From: Microvelia longipes
Taxonomy: Eukaryota; Arthropoda; Insecta; Hemiptera; Veliidae
Direction: 5' to 3'
Assembly: GCA_018340805.1 (NCBI GenBank)
Contig: JACMZG010001911.1
Span: 35,551,248 to 35,615,247, forward strand
DNA: 64,000 bases
In this document: positions 22,343-35,165 of the stretch, piece by piece
Position numbering within the stretch: position 1 is the first letter of the stretch
How the letters are laid out: the number at the start of each line of letters is the position of its first letter
Made by a program: the position numbers and the translations under genes
Notes under the pieces: model-generated
Told to the model about the DNA's origin: nothing
The model's database searches: none
Seen by the model: the letters and a program-made list of their open reading frames with translations, nothing else

Positions 22343-23224
22343 TATAGTGGCATAGAATCAACAAGTGACTTTGCTCACCTTATTTTGGGCTGTCAAAACA
22401 TGTTCCTGAGTCAAAAAAGACGTTATTGGCCGCTAGGGCCTACATTTAGTGTCTCGAAGGTACTGTAGAGGAGTTACGGAAATGTCATATTTCCTGTCAT
22501 TTACTTAGATTATTTTGTGTTACTGATATTCTTACAAAACAATAATGAATAATATAGATTTTTTCTTCTTTAAAATAAAGCAACATGTAGGGCAAGTTGA
22601 TAGAGTTCATAACGTGATTCAATTGGAAGTTTTTATGAATAAAATAAATTTTTTCATGTTAGGTTATATTTTGGCATCTATGTAATTGCAGTAATAAAAG
22701 AAAATTTCCAATGTTAACCGCCTATACCAATTCCTGCAATGATGTAACAATTCATTTATAAAAATTTTAGGTTATATAACCTCCGGCTGCGTTTGGTTTG
22801 TTTATATCAAATTGAAAAACCTTATACATTTTTATCGTATTGCTTGGTTCGTTCAAGCTGATTGAGTTTATAAGGTGATTCAATTGAAGGATTTTTATGA
22901 ATACATTTTTTTCATCTTTGGTTATAGTCTGGATGCAATGTCACAACAGGAACAAATAGAGAATTTTAAATGTTAACTGCCTGTACCAATTCCTACAATG
23001 TCGTCACTCATCATTCATAAAAATTCAGGTTATAACCTCCGAATGCGTTTGGTTTGTTTACTTCAAATCACCTTATAAGTTTCTAACATCTTGGGGTTGT
23101 TTACTCAATATTTTTACAGTTGACATTTATCTTTTATTCTTGAAATTATAAAAAATCATGTTTTATCGAAATGGGTGGAAGTTTTTGAGGGCATTGGTTT
23201 CACTAGTTATTCTATTCCACTATA
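22343..23224. mobile_element. 882-bp inverted-repeat-ended element with an internal tandem duplication
   Basis: The left end TATAGTGGCATAGAATCAAC is matched by the inverted right end ending TTCTATTCCACTATA at 23224. TA at each end fits a mariner-like duplication, but this is not certain. Inside, a unit of about 265 bp occurs twice: CAAGTTGATAGAGTTCATAA near 22597 and CAAGCTGATTGAGTTTATAA near 22855, each followed by ACCAATTCCT and a GCGTTTGGTTTGTTTA segment. It begins about 180 bp after the DAD1 stop. Confidence 0.7.
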
Positions 23225-25360
23225 ATGCTAACTTTAATCTACTATCACCTTTTTAGTAAAGTTCCTGCCTATTTTAATTAAACAAATTTTGGATTCTGCT
23301 GAATTTATTTATCCTGTATTGAATTCAACCTAGGTTGAAATAAACCTACCGTATTAAAATGTATTCTGTTTTATAGCCCAGGATTTAGACCCATATCTAG
23401 CTAAAATTTGTTGAGGGGGACAATATTTCACACTGAACTCTCAAAGAATTTCGTCTGAGAACTACTTTGTCAGAGGGGGCAAATGTTTTCTAGGGGAGGG
23501 GAGGCGAGGTCCTCCTTGCTATAGGCCTGCCATTATTAAATAATGGCAACTGATATTGCTAGTGGTAACAAAGAATATTCTGGTGAAATAGGACTTTAAG
23601 CACAAAGCTGGTTGTCACTCTGCACTGCCTTTGTTACTTGGCGCCTCATATATCATCTACATGCTATAAAGATATATGTAACCAGATGAATGATTGTAAG
23701 GTCAAGTACAGAACTAAATTTATTGATATATCTGAGGCTTCTAGTTATTAAGGTATTTTTTTGTCTTTTTTTATAATTTACTGTTGTTTTTATTAATATT
23801 ATAATTTATAATGTAAAACAGGTGTATAATTAATTTGTTCAATACCATTGTTCCTTAAAATTTTAAAATATCAATTTTTTACTTGTATTTGAGGATTATG
23901 TTGAATACATTTCAAATGAGTGATATCAGAGTAGTAACAAACATGTTACCATGTTTCAATTCAACGTGTTGTTTCATAAATAACTTATCTCCAATTTTAA
24001 GAAAGAAATAAAAATTAAATTATCTGATCAGAGCCTTTACATTTATTATCATTACAATCTATTTTTACATCACTTACTTTGTATTTATCCAATTTCAAAA
24101 AATTATAAAACATTTTTGTCATTTTATAAATAATTTAAGTCAGTTTTATTTTGCTGCTATCAAGTGTATCTAAAATTGAGCTACTGCACAGCAATATGAC
24201 CTCATGGATCTTAACTTTGTGGCAGATATCCTAATGAGCAAGTGATCAAAAACAAATTGAGCATGTAATTATCCCTCTGCAACCCTTATTTCATTTCTTT
24301 TATGTATGGAAGGAGCAAAGACCGTAAACTAATAAGGGCCCGGTTTGCTGGTGGTCTTAAGTAGGGGTTCCACCCCAATAACAATAAATTATTATATTAA
24401 TGTGCCATCAATTACCATTAATGAAAAAAGTTCATAAAAATATTAACACATTAAAAAACAAGCTAATATGAATAAAATCCGTCTAAGATGGTAAAAAGGT
24501 TAACGGAGTACAAGAAGATGAGGACTACTTTTAACATATTTTTTTTATTATGAGTATTAAAATGCTTTATCAACCATAAGGAACCAATTTTTACATCACT
24601 ATTTAATGACTAAAAGAAGATTCATTAATAATACAACTTAATATCCAGTTGCCTAATTTGGCAACTAGAAGTTTTGCCAAACTTAGTTTAAAAAAATTGT
24701 ATGGCGTTAAGGTGGCAGCATTAGTTAAAACACCAGAAAACCAGGTTTATTGTTATAAGTTATGCTTCTTCTATATATAGTCTTATTTAAATTAATACAC
24801 TCAGATTGTCACTATAACCGCTAAAAAATTATTTTTGGCCAACAGTAAGCTTTGAGTGGAATTGTTTGCAGCAGCTTCATTTAAAAATTTTTTGTTTATA
24901 ATTTTTTAATTTATTGGATTCTTTGTTGTTTAATTGTTTGTAAAAGATTAGTGGCTAGTTCCCACCTTGATTTTCTTGAGTATTTGGTCAATATTGATAA
25001 CATGATTTACGAGGTTAGTTTACTTAACTTGGCTTGTATTCAATTAATTACTTTCTGTCATATTTGTTTGGAATAAACCAAAATGAATCTGCAACCTTGT
25101 CTTGTGGATTGCAGTACATTATTTTCTTATGCTCAATCTAAGATTTTAATTCCTTTTTAAGAATCTTTTATTTTATATTTCCCTTATTATGTAAACCAAA
25201 TTTAAAGTCTATTAATAAAAATTTGTATTTATTGAGCAAGATGGTATTTATTGACCTTTATTATTATTTTATTATAATTTAATTTAATTTAATACTATGC
25301 GAAAGCTGATATTGTTTTAAAAGGTCTGTGGGTACTCGATAAATGATTTGACTATTCCTC
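23225..25360. other. Intergenic, no gene seen
   Basis: AT-rich sequence. A fragment of the 17720-18472 family terminus is at 24345-24385 (TGGTGGTCTTAAGTAGGGGT). Nothing else is supported. Confidence 0.4.
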
Positions 25361-25640
25361 ATTTATACCATAGGTAAATAGGAAAAGCATAGTATTAGCA
25401 AAAAAACCAAACCGGGATCTTGTGTGTGTATCCATTATTATCGTAGTCCCTAATGTGTTTATGCTAGACAGTTGAAACATACAAAATCAATCTTTAGGCC
25501 TAGTTGTGATATCCGGGTAATATTTTTGATGGCAATAATGACTCACCAAAAATTCAGATAGGTCAGTACTTGGATGGGTGACCGATTTTTGCCTGAGGAC
25601 GAGCAAAGGGAGTCTGAAGACATACTGCAATATACTCGTA
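25361..25640 (+). mobile_element. 5S-like SINE family, copy 1
   Basis: The head reads TTTATACCATAGGTAAATAG, a form shared by other copies. Near the 3' side, 25562-25584 reads GTCAGTACTTGGATGGGTGA followed by CCG, matching the box C region of animal 5S rRNA. A tail GACGAGCAAAGGGAGTC follows, as in the copy at 47051. The middle (TTTATGCTAGACAGTTGAAA) matches copies at 34231 and 37060. Confidence 0.65.
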
Positions 25641-26099
25641 TATTTGGTGATTTCACTTTCTGAAAAGTGGGTCCGACGTAGTAAGTGAAAAAATACCCGT
25701 ACCTGATTTTTTAAAATATGTTGTTAAACTTAATTAAATTAAATAGAACCATTGGTCGTCTACATTATAGAAGCAACATAGTCTTCACTTTTTACTCCTA
25801 GGAAAGTGGAGTAAAAGAATGTTCTGATGAAAAATTATTGATACAGGTGATAATAATTTCTGTATTATTGATGTTTTTTAACAATATTCATTATTTTTGT
25901 TCTCATTGACTCTATTTATGCAGATTTAAAATCAATTGTAATAATTTTTTAGTGTTTGACATACTATGTATTATATTCTGCCTTCAAATAATGTAATTAT
26001 TACTTGTAATTTGAAGAAACTGTTATGATTTTATTAATCTCCATTAACTGTTATGAGAAATGGATTACCAGACCCAATTTAATAAATAAAGTAAAAACT

Positions 26100-26360
26100 T
26101 AAATAATTTAGTAAAATTAGGATATTATGACATAGAACTCTCTTTGCTTGTCTTCAGAATGTCATGATTATTCCACCTTCTAGGAAGTTTTATTCAGTCT
26201 CGCTTCTCTCGACCTCAAAATAATATAGTGATCCTAAGTCTAGGGTGTTAAGACTTTGGACACTGTTCGCTCGTCCTCAAAATTTGTGGTTTTCTAAAGC
26301 TTAAGGTTCCCTACGCTCAACCTTAGAATTATTAGGTAAACTTGTATTTAAGGTGTTACA
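26100..26360. repeat. Interspersed repeat built of CTCGCTTCGCTCG-type submotifs
   Basis: Repeated short modules such as TTTGCTTGTCTTCAGAATGT, GTCTCGCTTCTCTCGACCTC and TGTTCGCTCGTCCTCAAAAT, each after a stretch of about 50 bp. A related copy is at 57600-57840. No coding frame. Confidence 0.6.
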
Positions 26361-26644
26361 CCGTATGTTTACTTGAAGTTTAGAAATGTAAAACAGTAGA
26401 TTGGCATTCACTCATATACTGCGGTTAATACTTTTATATTAAGCCCATATATTGTACAAAAATATGCAAAATCGGTATTGCTCAGCGTTATTCACATTAA
26501 TTTATAACTCTGTTTATGCTATTTTTTAAACGCATTCTTTTAAAACAAAAATCCGGAAAATTTACCAGTTTTATTGAAATAACATGTTGTGACGCTTCTA
26601 CTCAGATTATAAATCAATTTACCGGAGACTTAAACAAGAAATGG

Positions 26645-26880
26645 GATTGTTGAGAATTTAAGCACGCATTTCAAAGAAAATTCTCCCGGCTTTTGGAGGC
26701 CCGCGCCAGTATTATTATTTAGTTATAAACTTATATAGTCTAAATATAACGATACAAATTTTTCGCCAGTACCAAGATTCTCAAACCTTGACGTCCTGAC
26801 TCCGGACTTGTTTTATTAGATTATGCGCCCCAAAAAACATCGAAAAGGACATCCTATTCAACATTTGTTGTTTACCGTCC
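26645..26880 (-). mobile_element. tRNA-like SINE, minus strand, decayed copy
   Basis: It is colinear with 57034-57260: an AAGCACGCATTTCAAAG block, a GGCCCGC block, an AT-rich spacer with ATAAACTTATATA, then the tRNA-like part (CCAAGATTCTCAAACCTTG) and GCCCCAAAAAACAT. The B box is damaged here; in the 57-kb copy it is intact. Confidence 0.6.
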
Positions 26881-27223
26881 GTATTTCAATTTTTCCTGAT
26901 ATTTACTTCGGGTTTTTTGTTTTACTCCGCAATCCCGGTTAATCACGTCACAATAACCTGGTTTCAACAGAGTTCTTGTCTTCCACAAGGGTGATAGATT
27001 TTTGTACTAAGTTTAATTTAAAAATATTAATTTGCTCGAAGGATTGCGTGTTGATCAGGGACTATTTTGTGTGTTTATGAAAAACGGATTTTTGATGAAG
27101 CTTCCGGCCCCCACACAACAAATTTTTAACAAAAATCGCTAAAAATAGTAGTAAATTATGATTTTCAACTCAATATAAGGTGAAATAATCTTTTCTATAT
27201 TTTAGAGACATTAAAGTCTATGC

Positions 27224-27412
27224 TTGGTATTTATTATTAAAAAGTTTTCTGACACTTGTAAAGACAAATTGAGCTCAGAATATAAGTTTCCTGAAGTGTG
27301 GACTTTTCTAGATAAGGACCTAGAAGCAATGAAGGAGAAAATCACATATGAGAATAATAGCTATAAGTATTTTATTATAATCTCTATAGTTCGATTCAGT
27401 TTGATATTTTAA
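27224..27412 (+). other. Unidentified short open frame, possible gene or element remnant
   Basis: A 62-codon frame starting MVFIIKKFSDTCKDKLSSEY with a charged stretch (LDKDLEAMKEK). It follows a pyrimidine-rich ATTTTAG at 27198-27204, which could be a 3' splice site, so it might be an exon remnant. I recognise no family and see no partner exons. Chance is also possible. Confidence 0.2.
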
Positions 27413-27551
27413 GTCCATCCTTATACTCGCTACAAAAATATCTGGTCCAATCAAGAATGATCCAGCCGCTTCGTACCACAGAGGCGATGAAGAGGATTAA
27501 AAGGGAGCTTATTAAGAAGTATCTTCTATTCATATATTGCCCAAGTTATCT

Positions 27552-27910
27552 TATCCCTGCAAAGTTGAAACAGAACTAAATCGTATGAGTTGGTTCTGTT
27601 TCAACTTTACAGGGATAGGATGATTAACGTATTTTTATAGGATGATTTAGTTCTGTTTCAACACGAAATCCAGCGTGTGAACGAAGTAATTATATCTAAA
27701 ACTCTCTAAGGCTTCACTTCTAGTCATATTTTTATATGCCTAGAAGTACTGCATATACCTATATAAAGTTTTTGATACTATATTACTTCGTTCACACGCG
27801 GGGTTTCGCAGGGGTTCAACCCAAACTGTTCACACGAAAGAGGTTGAAAACGGGGTTCAACTTCCGCCTTTTTAACCTATAGGGGGACAGCTGCCGAACC
27901 CTACGTGTGA
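27552..27910. repeat. Cluster of nested inverted repeats
   Basis: 27552-27617 is a hairpin with arms of about 26 bp (TATCCCTGCAAAGTTGAAAC and its inverse), and TTCTGTTTCAAC occurs again near 27650. 27664-27808 is a second pair with CGTGTGAACGAAGTAAT at left and its exact inverse at right. A further CGTGTGAACGAAGTAT occurs near 27904. This looks like MITE insertions or rearranged ends. Confidence 0.7.
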
Positions 27911-30900
27911 ACGAAGTATATGTCGTGCACTGACAATATTTAATTTATTCAATTTTATCCCCTTAAATAGCTGAAGAGTATCAACTGTACTATGACTATG
28001 CATTACACACACTGTAAAATATGCTGTACTATTAATGCAATGGTTTTATAACTAGAGTTGGGCATTAATTATGTTTTCTTTTAAATATAATTAGCTCTAT
28101 AGATATATAGCTCTTTTAATGTTATATAATAATATATTAAAAAGTAACAATATGTGACTATAGGCTATATTTAGGAGATATCATGCAAAAGTAAGCAAAA
28201 ATGTTGTTAATGGCGATAACTAATGATTAAATAATGACTTGAAAATAAGTAATAATGATTATTATTTATGATTAGTATTTGGTGTGAGTGTCTTCACGAA
28301 CACATTTCTATTACAATCAAAAGCGATGCATTTCCGTGAGTAAATTATGTGTTGGCAATTTTTGTGAAGCATATACGTCGAGAAACTAGTACAAATTAAT
28401 TAATTAATTTTTATTTATAGAGGTTAAACTATGTAAGCAAAAAAAATTACAAATTTATATCTTCGAGTTAAAGAATCTTAAAATTAGAAGTAAAATACTA
28501 TCAAATAGAAGAAAAACAAATCTAATATTAAATTTTTCAATAAATTCGTCTATGCAAAAATAACCTTTAGCACGCAATGATCCGTTATTATTTTAACAAA
28601 ACTTCCAATATTAAGTTTTCGAGTATTAGAATATACGCAGTTAAACAGTTTAATCTGGAGGCGATTCAGAAGTTTAATGTAATCTGCAATGAAGAACTAT
28701 AAGTTTTCTCTTTTCCTCAAGTATTGCTGCAGGTATAAGAAAAACTATTTTCTTTACCCTATAAACCGAGATTTCACCATAATTATCTGTTTCGGGCAAT
28801 TTTAATGACCTTGTGAGTGGTTATCATTATGTTTTCTGTCTGTCACGCAGGCCCGTAGCCAGCCAAAACTCGTAGAGGCAATTTCAAAGATAATTTTAAT
28901 CTATTCTTCCTGGTTATACTGCCTGGAAGATATTTTTCAGACCACGATAACTTATTTTGCTGAGTCATATTTTTTAAAAAAAAATCCTTAAAAAACGATA
29001 ATTTGACACAGATTGAGTTGAAATTTGACAGAGTTAAAGATCTATAGTGGTAAATGGATCCACACAATTTTATTATGATATTAGTCGCTAATTTAAAATT
29101 TTTACTACTAAATTTTGAAATTTTAACGGCCTATGAATTTTAATTTTTTTACATTTGTTAATGTTTGACATATCGCCAGATAGCGAAACTTAAAGTGAAT
29201 TATTAATGTCAATTCCATAGCTATTCAACGATTATTTTGTAAGTTAAACCAAGCCTATAATAAATAAATATTGTGATAAATAATATAATATATATGTATA
29301 TATATAAACCAATAATGGAGTGACACTTAAAATAATAGCAAAAGTTTGTTTCCATAAGTTGAAATGAAACGCATCAAATTTAAATTAACAAATTATATAA
29401 TAAATTGATGAAATATAGTGATAATATTCTCTGTGCTCATCTAAATTGGATGAAACTTAGTACCAAATTCGTCATGTTAAAAGGAAGATAGGATTCGATT
29501 TCAAGGAATTCAACGTAAAAATGTCGGCTTTTTAAATTTTTTAATACTCCAAAAAGTTTTACAAATTTGCTACAAAATAATTTCTAGTACTAGTTAAAAG
29601 TCTTTTGATCACAACGAGACTTTAAGTACAATAGCACAGTGTTTGTGATGTCTAGTTTATATAAAAAGAATGCTGTGAAACGGCCCGCATATTATGTTAT
29701 TAATGTTACTTGGAGAATGTGATAGGGAAGCCTGGTTCTATACGTACAGTTCAAGACAAAGACACTTATTTTTAAGTCTGAAAAAGTTAGTCACAACTAC
29801 CAAAACATAAATCTCCATGTTATGTGTCCTTGTATATTGCGCAATGACTAGAAAAATCATCGGAATTTGGCAACATGGCTGTATCAAATTTTCCACATTT
29901 TCATCTAGTTTCTAAAATGTTTCTATTATGGTATGCTTCGATCCAATGTTTTTAAGTAACTGAGAAATTACTTCATTGGATAAAACAATTAAGAATATCC
30001 TAAATATTTAAAAAATAAAATTGGTAAATTTGATTTAAACATATACAAGATTTGATTGTCAAAAGCTAGTGACTATATTTTCATATGTCTCACTCCTCTC
30101 TTTTTAAATTTTGAAAAATTTAAAAAGAGGTTTTTTGAAATGTGATTTTTTAAGGTAATTATTTATGTAACTCAATAGCAGGAAATAAAATAAAAAATTA
30201 CATGTATGAGATGGGGAATTTTATATTATTTTCATCAAAGATTCTAGGTCTGTGTGGCTTTTTGATTCAATTTAAACTTTCAAAGTTATCCAGGAATTAC
30301 CATATCAAGTTATAATTTACCAGATATTGTATATATTTATAAAATAATCACACACATGAGTCGAGATCTTTTCCGACTTCCCTATCTCCATTGTTTAAGG
30401 ATTCTATATATAAAATTCTAGGAAAACCTGTATTTCATTCCCCTGTAACATTTTTAACCTAATAACCAATGTAGTATCTAACATTAATAAGCTTCATTGT
30501 TTCGTTTTGGTTAATTACTGTTCAATTAAACCTTTTATTCTTAATTTTAATTCATTTTTATTTTACCTAACACTTTTATGATACTTTTATTTACTGACAT
30601 ACTTTAATGAAATTAAAAACGAAATAAAGGATGGTATGTAAATAATATGGACATAGTTTGAAATAATTGACGGTGTATAATATAATCTAATAGTTTTAAT
30701 GATGACGCATGGTTTCAAGCTAGCCAACCTATAGCAATTTTAAAGAAAATTATTACGATAAGGTGGTAACTCTAGAGGTCAATAAAGTATATAGAAAAAC
30801 ATACGGTCGTTGTTTTTTTAATGGTTAATTTATTTAGTTTTATTAGGACTGTCTTGGTTTTGACATAAATAGTTTCTCTACCTTCCATCTCATACAGTTA

Positions 30901-31228
30901 CCCAGGTAAATAAAATACTTCTGTTTGTTTGGGTGTATTTTTAAATAATTATTTAGTAATCTTAATTATTTAGTTAATCTTACTAAATTAGATTTACCTA
31001 TGTTGTGAAAGTTATAAGAAAACAATTTTCCCGCAAACATAATCAGCATTTCGGTAAAAAGAGCTACACGTGTTTCTTATTGGTGTCTCCCTCATCTTTT
31101 CCGTTCTTAAAGAACTGTTTAAAACTAGTGGTTCTTTACCTTAGGGAACTCTTCATAAAGATATGAAAAATCTTTAACCCAAGCCAAAAATATTCTTTCA
31201 AGCCCATTGGCTATATTGCCCCCTAGAA
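27911..31228. other. Intergenic, no gene seen
   Basis: AT-rich, with a small TA-rich run near 29281-29310. A minus-strand open frame near 28843-29067 shows no protein similarity. No gene supported. Confidence 0.4.
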
Positions 31229-31284
31229 ACCCTGACTAAACTATAAATACATTACATATAATGTATTTATAGTTTGGTCAGGGT
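31229..31284. repeat. 56-bp near-perfect palindrome
   Basis: Arms ACCCTGACTAAACTATAAAT and the inverse ATTTATAGTTTGGTCAGGGT differ at one position. The centre is CATATA-like. No coding sequence. Confidence 0.8.
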
Positions 31285-31691
31285 CATAACCTATAGCAGT
31301 AGTTTTTTACGCTTTGGATGATGCGGTGCCCCCTCAAAATTCTTAGGGCCCAAAGGCAAAAAAGAAAGGGAACCCTGCTTTTTTCTTATATTATAGGGAA
31401 CAATTAAACTACCCATACCTATTATAACACTATTTTTACTTTAAAAAAATACCAACTTCTGAAATCATCATTTACAAAATGAAACTTTTTTATTATTTAA
31501 AAAATTATTTTAATTTTTTTTAAATAACTAAAACTTAGTTTTTTGCTACTACGATATTAAGTAGAAAACTTAAAAGCGGTTCCCGAAATGCCATAAGACG
31601 TCAAAATTTGGGTTGATGACGTCATAAATGGTCAAATATAATTTAAGGTCTATGTAGCTTCATTTAATGAAGATATAAGTTTCATTCTAAT

Positions 31692-31821
<130 letters not shown>

Positions 31822-32235
31822 GTCTATGTTTCCCTTTTCTCTCTTTGCCGCTTTCCGCAGACATAAGCGTAATTTTCTTTTAAAATTCGCTGAAAATATT
31901 AATTACTCTATGAAAATTTATTTAATTTCTAACATTAGTTGATTAAATATACTTTTCATCTTACAGTTTAGTAAAAATTAAAATGTTCCGGGAAATCGTA
32001 TTTACGCGTTATGTATCATTTACCTTTTAAATATAATAGCTAGAGTCAATAAATTGGTTTAGTTGTCATTAAATATATGAAACTCTTAAAATATGTTTTT
32101 TTGTTAGTCCATTAATATTTTTTGTGTTGAGTTGTGTCTCAGAAACCATGACAAAATTACAAATTTAAACTAAGCATTACTTGATGTCATATTGGGTATG
32201 AAATATTACAATATTATATTATAATTATATTATAC

Positions 32236-32283
<48 letters not shown>

Positions 32284-32284
32284 A
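32236..32284. repeat. (TA)n microsatellite
   Basis: A TA run with one interruption near the 3' end, embedded in AT-rich sequence. Confidence 0.9.
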
Positions 32285-34230
32285 ACTTAAATTATTATGT
32301 ATAATATTTGTTCCATTTTCTTTTGTAGTGCTGTTTAGTTTATTATATAGGGTTGTACATTAAAAATGCATCAACCTGATTACTCAGCTCCTTGCGGAGC
32401 TATAGCAATAAGTCGACCAATAGGAGTTTAAATACCTAATTATTTTTAGTGTGGAAATCAATGGATGTTCAAGTTTTTGAAATTAATAATACAAAGGTAT
32501 GCTCCAATTAAACTTTTTAAAGTTACCGTAGATAACCAAATTACGGTAATAAGATTACCATACATGCCAAACGATTACCAAACAAATTGGGTGTTTAAAC
32601 TTTCAGTGGTCAGCTTAGTGGTGGTAGACACCAATTTTATCGCGATAGCTCTACATGAAGAGCTGTGTTAATCAGGGTGATGTATTTGAAATGTACCATG
32701 GTGTATATTACGTTCAGTGTTTTTGTATTTAATGTTCCCATCTCGCATTTTATAGATGAGTGCCGGAGTGTATTAAAATAGAGCATTTCTTGTTTTACTT
32801 CCTTCTCTTCTATGAGGGGAGGAAATCAATGTACTTTAGATTATTAAAAATAATTCATAATTTTACCATCTGTTCGTTCTCAAAAATATAGAATGATGGT
32901 CATTCCATTATGGTAATCCGCACTTTAAAATGTCGGATCTAAACTTTAACTTAAACTACATTTAAACTTTAGATTTAAATCTAAATCAAAACTTAAACTT
33001 AGATTTAAAAACTTTTTATGTTTATTTCTTGTAGTCTACATTTTTATTTCATTCAAAGTTATAAGCAGTAGTATCAGACTATCAGAATAAACGTTCTGTA
33101 AGATTTGAAGTTATTAGTTTTATATTGTTATACATTGCTAATGTATGTAACAGTCGAACATTTTATTTTGTAAGTATTATTTTAGTCATTGTTCCTGTTA
33201 AAAGGAATGAGGCTAAATGTCGCTTCCCCTTTTTCCTACGCCTTTAGTATAAATCAAACCGAAAAAACACTGTTATTAACAATGTGATCATAAGTGATTT
33301 TTTTATTTAAATAAATTCTGATGGGGAATTAAATCTTTATCTCTAGTGTTTTTACTTAAACATTTAATCCCTGTTTTGATTTGTTCGCTGTCGATTAAAT
33401 TACAGATTAGTGGGTATTTGGAATAGCTCAGTTTTCCTTAGTCGCCTTAAATGGTTGATCGGGAGTTTATCAGTGTTTGTGCCAAGTAATTCGACAAGGA
33501 AAAATTGAAAACCTCAATTGTAAATAGAAACTTTAATTTAAATTTTTAAGTTAAAGTTTCACTTAAGGTAAAGTTAATAGGTTGCTTTATTTTAATTTAA
33601 GCTAATTTAGCGGGTTTTGTTATAATGAGGTATATCATAAAAGTTAGCATATAAAAATATTAAGAAACTTTAATAATATTTGTTTGAGCTTCCTGTGAAT
33701 TTATACTGAATTTAAAATCACTTTTTAATGTTTCCTAATAAAAAAAAGTCCTGCTATGTGCGGTAACTACTACCTAAACAAACAACACTTACGAGCTTTA
33801 GCAAGTATTTTCGAGATATTCGTGATTATTTTTACATAAATGTGGTTACTTCTGGTTGATGGTTGGTTATAGTTAATTACCAAAGATGGTTAATTACCAT
33901 CAAAGGCCAATAAAGTACCTTATACATATTACAATATTCCGTGTATATTATACACGTACAATATTATCCGTGAATATTGCACGGATTTACTATAATTTTT
34001 TTTATACTTTATCTCTTATGCCCCCTCCCTATGGAAGGGGTTCTAAAAAGGCTGTGGTCTTAACATTAAATTTAGATCTATTTTATTAGTAAAGAAAGAG
34101 GTTGCCATATCAAGGAGCTTAAATATAGTAAAATGAAAATTTACGGATAGCCAAATAAAAACTTACGATTTACATACAAAGTGGACCCCTCCCCCCACTT
34201 TTTAAATTTTGAACCATGAAACAAAACAAA
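32285..34230. other. Intergenic, no gene seen
   Basis: AT-rich. Repeated ACTTAAACT / TTTAAATCTAAA-type words lie at 32940-33010. Short open frames look random. Confidence 0.4.
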
Positions 34231-34470
34231 ACCGGGATGTCACCGGAATTTTCCATTTCAGGTGTTTTAAAGACCTCCTGAGTGATTTTCATAAAGTTGT
34301 CAGTGTGTGTGAATGTGTCTGTTATCACGTAGCTCCTAGTGCATTTATGCTAGAGAGTTGAAACTTTGTAAAAAAACACAGTCTACAGGTGTAGTTGTGC
34401 TATTCGGAAAAAAATCGTTTTATGACGTCATGTTGGTGCAGTTAACTTCGGGTCTTGCACACAAAACCAA
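34231..34470 (+). mobile_element. Interspersed-family copy without a 5S segment
   Basis: It contains ACCGGGATGTCACCGG, AAGACCTCCTGAGTGATTTT, a GT-rich stretch, CTGTTATCACGTAGCTCC, TTTATGCTAGAGAGTTGAAA and GTAGTTGTGCTATTCGG. The middle modules recur at 25361 and 34841, and inverted at 37060. Confidence 0.65.
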
Positions 34471-34840
34471 AGTTACAAAAAAATAGAAAAAAGAGTATTC
34501 GAAGGTACACATTATTGAGCTTTAGACCGCTGTTTAGGAATAAGTGTCCAAAGTGCAAAAATCAGGTGTTTAAACTCAAAATTGAAGCTTAAATTTTGAC
34601 ATTAAAAAGAAAATGTCCTTACATCCTTATTAAAAAGAATTTGTCAAGAATAAAAATGCCTCATGATTGGCTTAAAAATAGAAATAATTTATTTCATTTT
34701 CAATTTTAAAAAATCATGGTTACTATTTACAATATAAGTTTACATTCTAATTTACTTTTTCTATTATTTATTCTGCAGGTATGTTAAAAAATAAATGTAT
34801 CGTATTGTGCTGACACTAAAGATACGATATCGGCAATTCA

Positions 34841-35165
34841 ACTAAATTATTCTTTAAGAGTGTTTTTAAGATCTCCAGAGTAGTTCTACCGAGATGTGTA
34901 TGTGTGTGTGTGTCTGCTACCATCGTAGCTGCCAGAGTGTTTATGTAGAGAGTTAAAACCTGTTATAAAAATCATTCTTCAAGTGTAGTTTTGCTTTCTA
35001 GAAAATATTTGTTCCAATAAGTGTCAATCTCCATAAAGCGAGGTCAGTACGTAAATAGTTGGCCCCTGGGGATAAAACGGATTGTTCACCCTCTGAAGTC
35101 GAGCAAAGTGATTCAGAACTAGTGAGGATAAGCGTAGCAAAGCCAATAAAATAAGGAAAATTGAG
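34841..35165 (+). mobile_element. Interspersed-family copy with a decayed 5S-like segment
   Basis: AAGATCTCCAGAGTAGTT, a GT-rich run, CATCGTAGCTGCCAGAGTGT, AGAGAGTTAAAACC and AAGTGTAGTTTTGCTTTC follow the family order. AAAGCGAGGTCAGTACGTAA near 35036 is a degraded 5S-like match. The tail has GTCGAGCAAAGTGATTC and GAGGATAAGCGTAGC. Confidence 0.55.
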
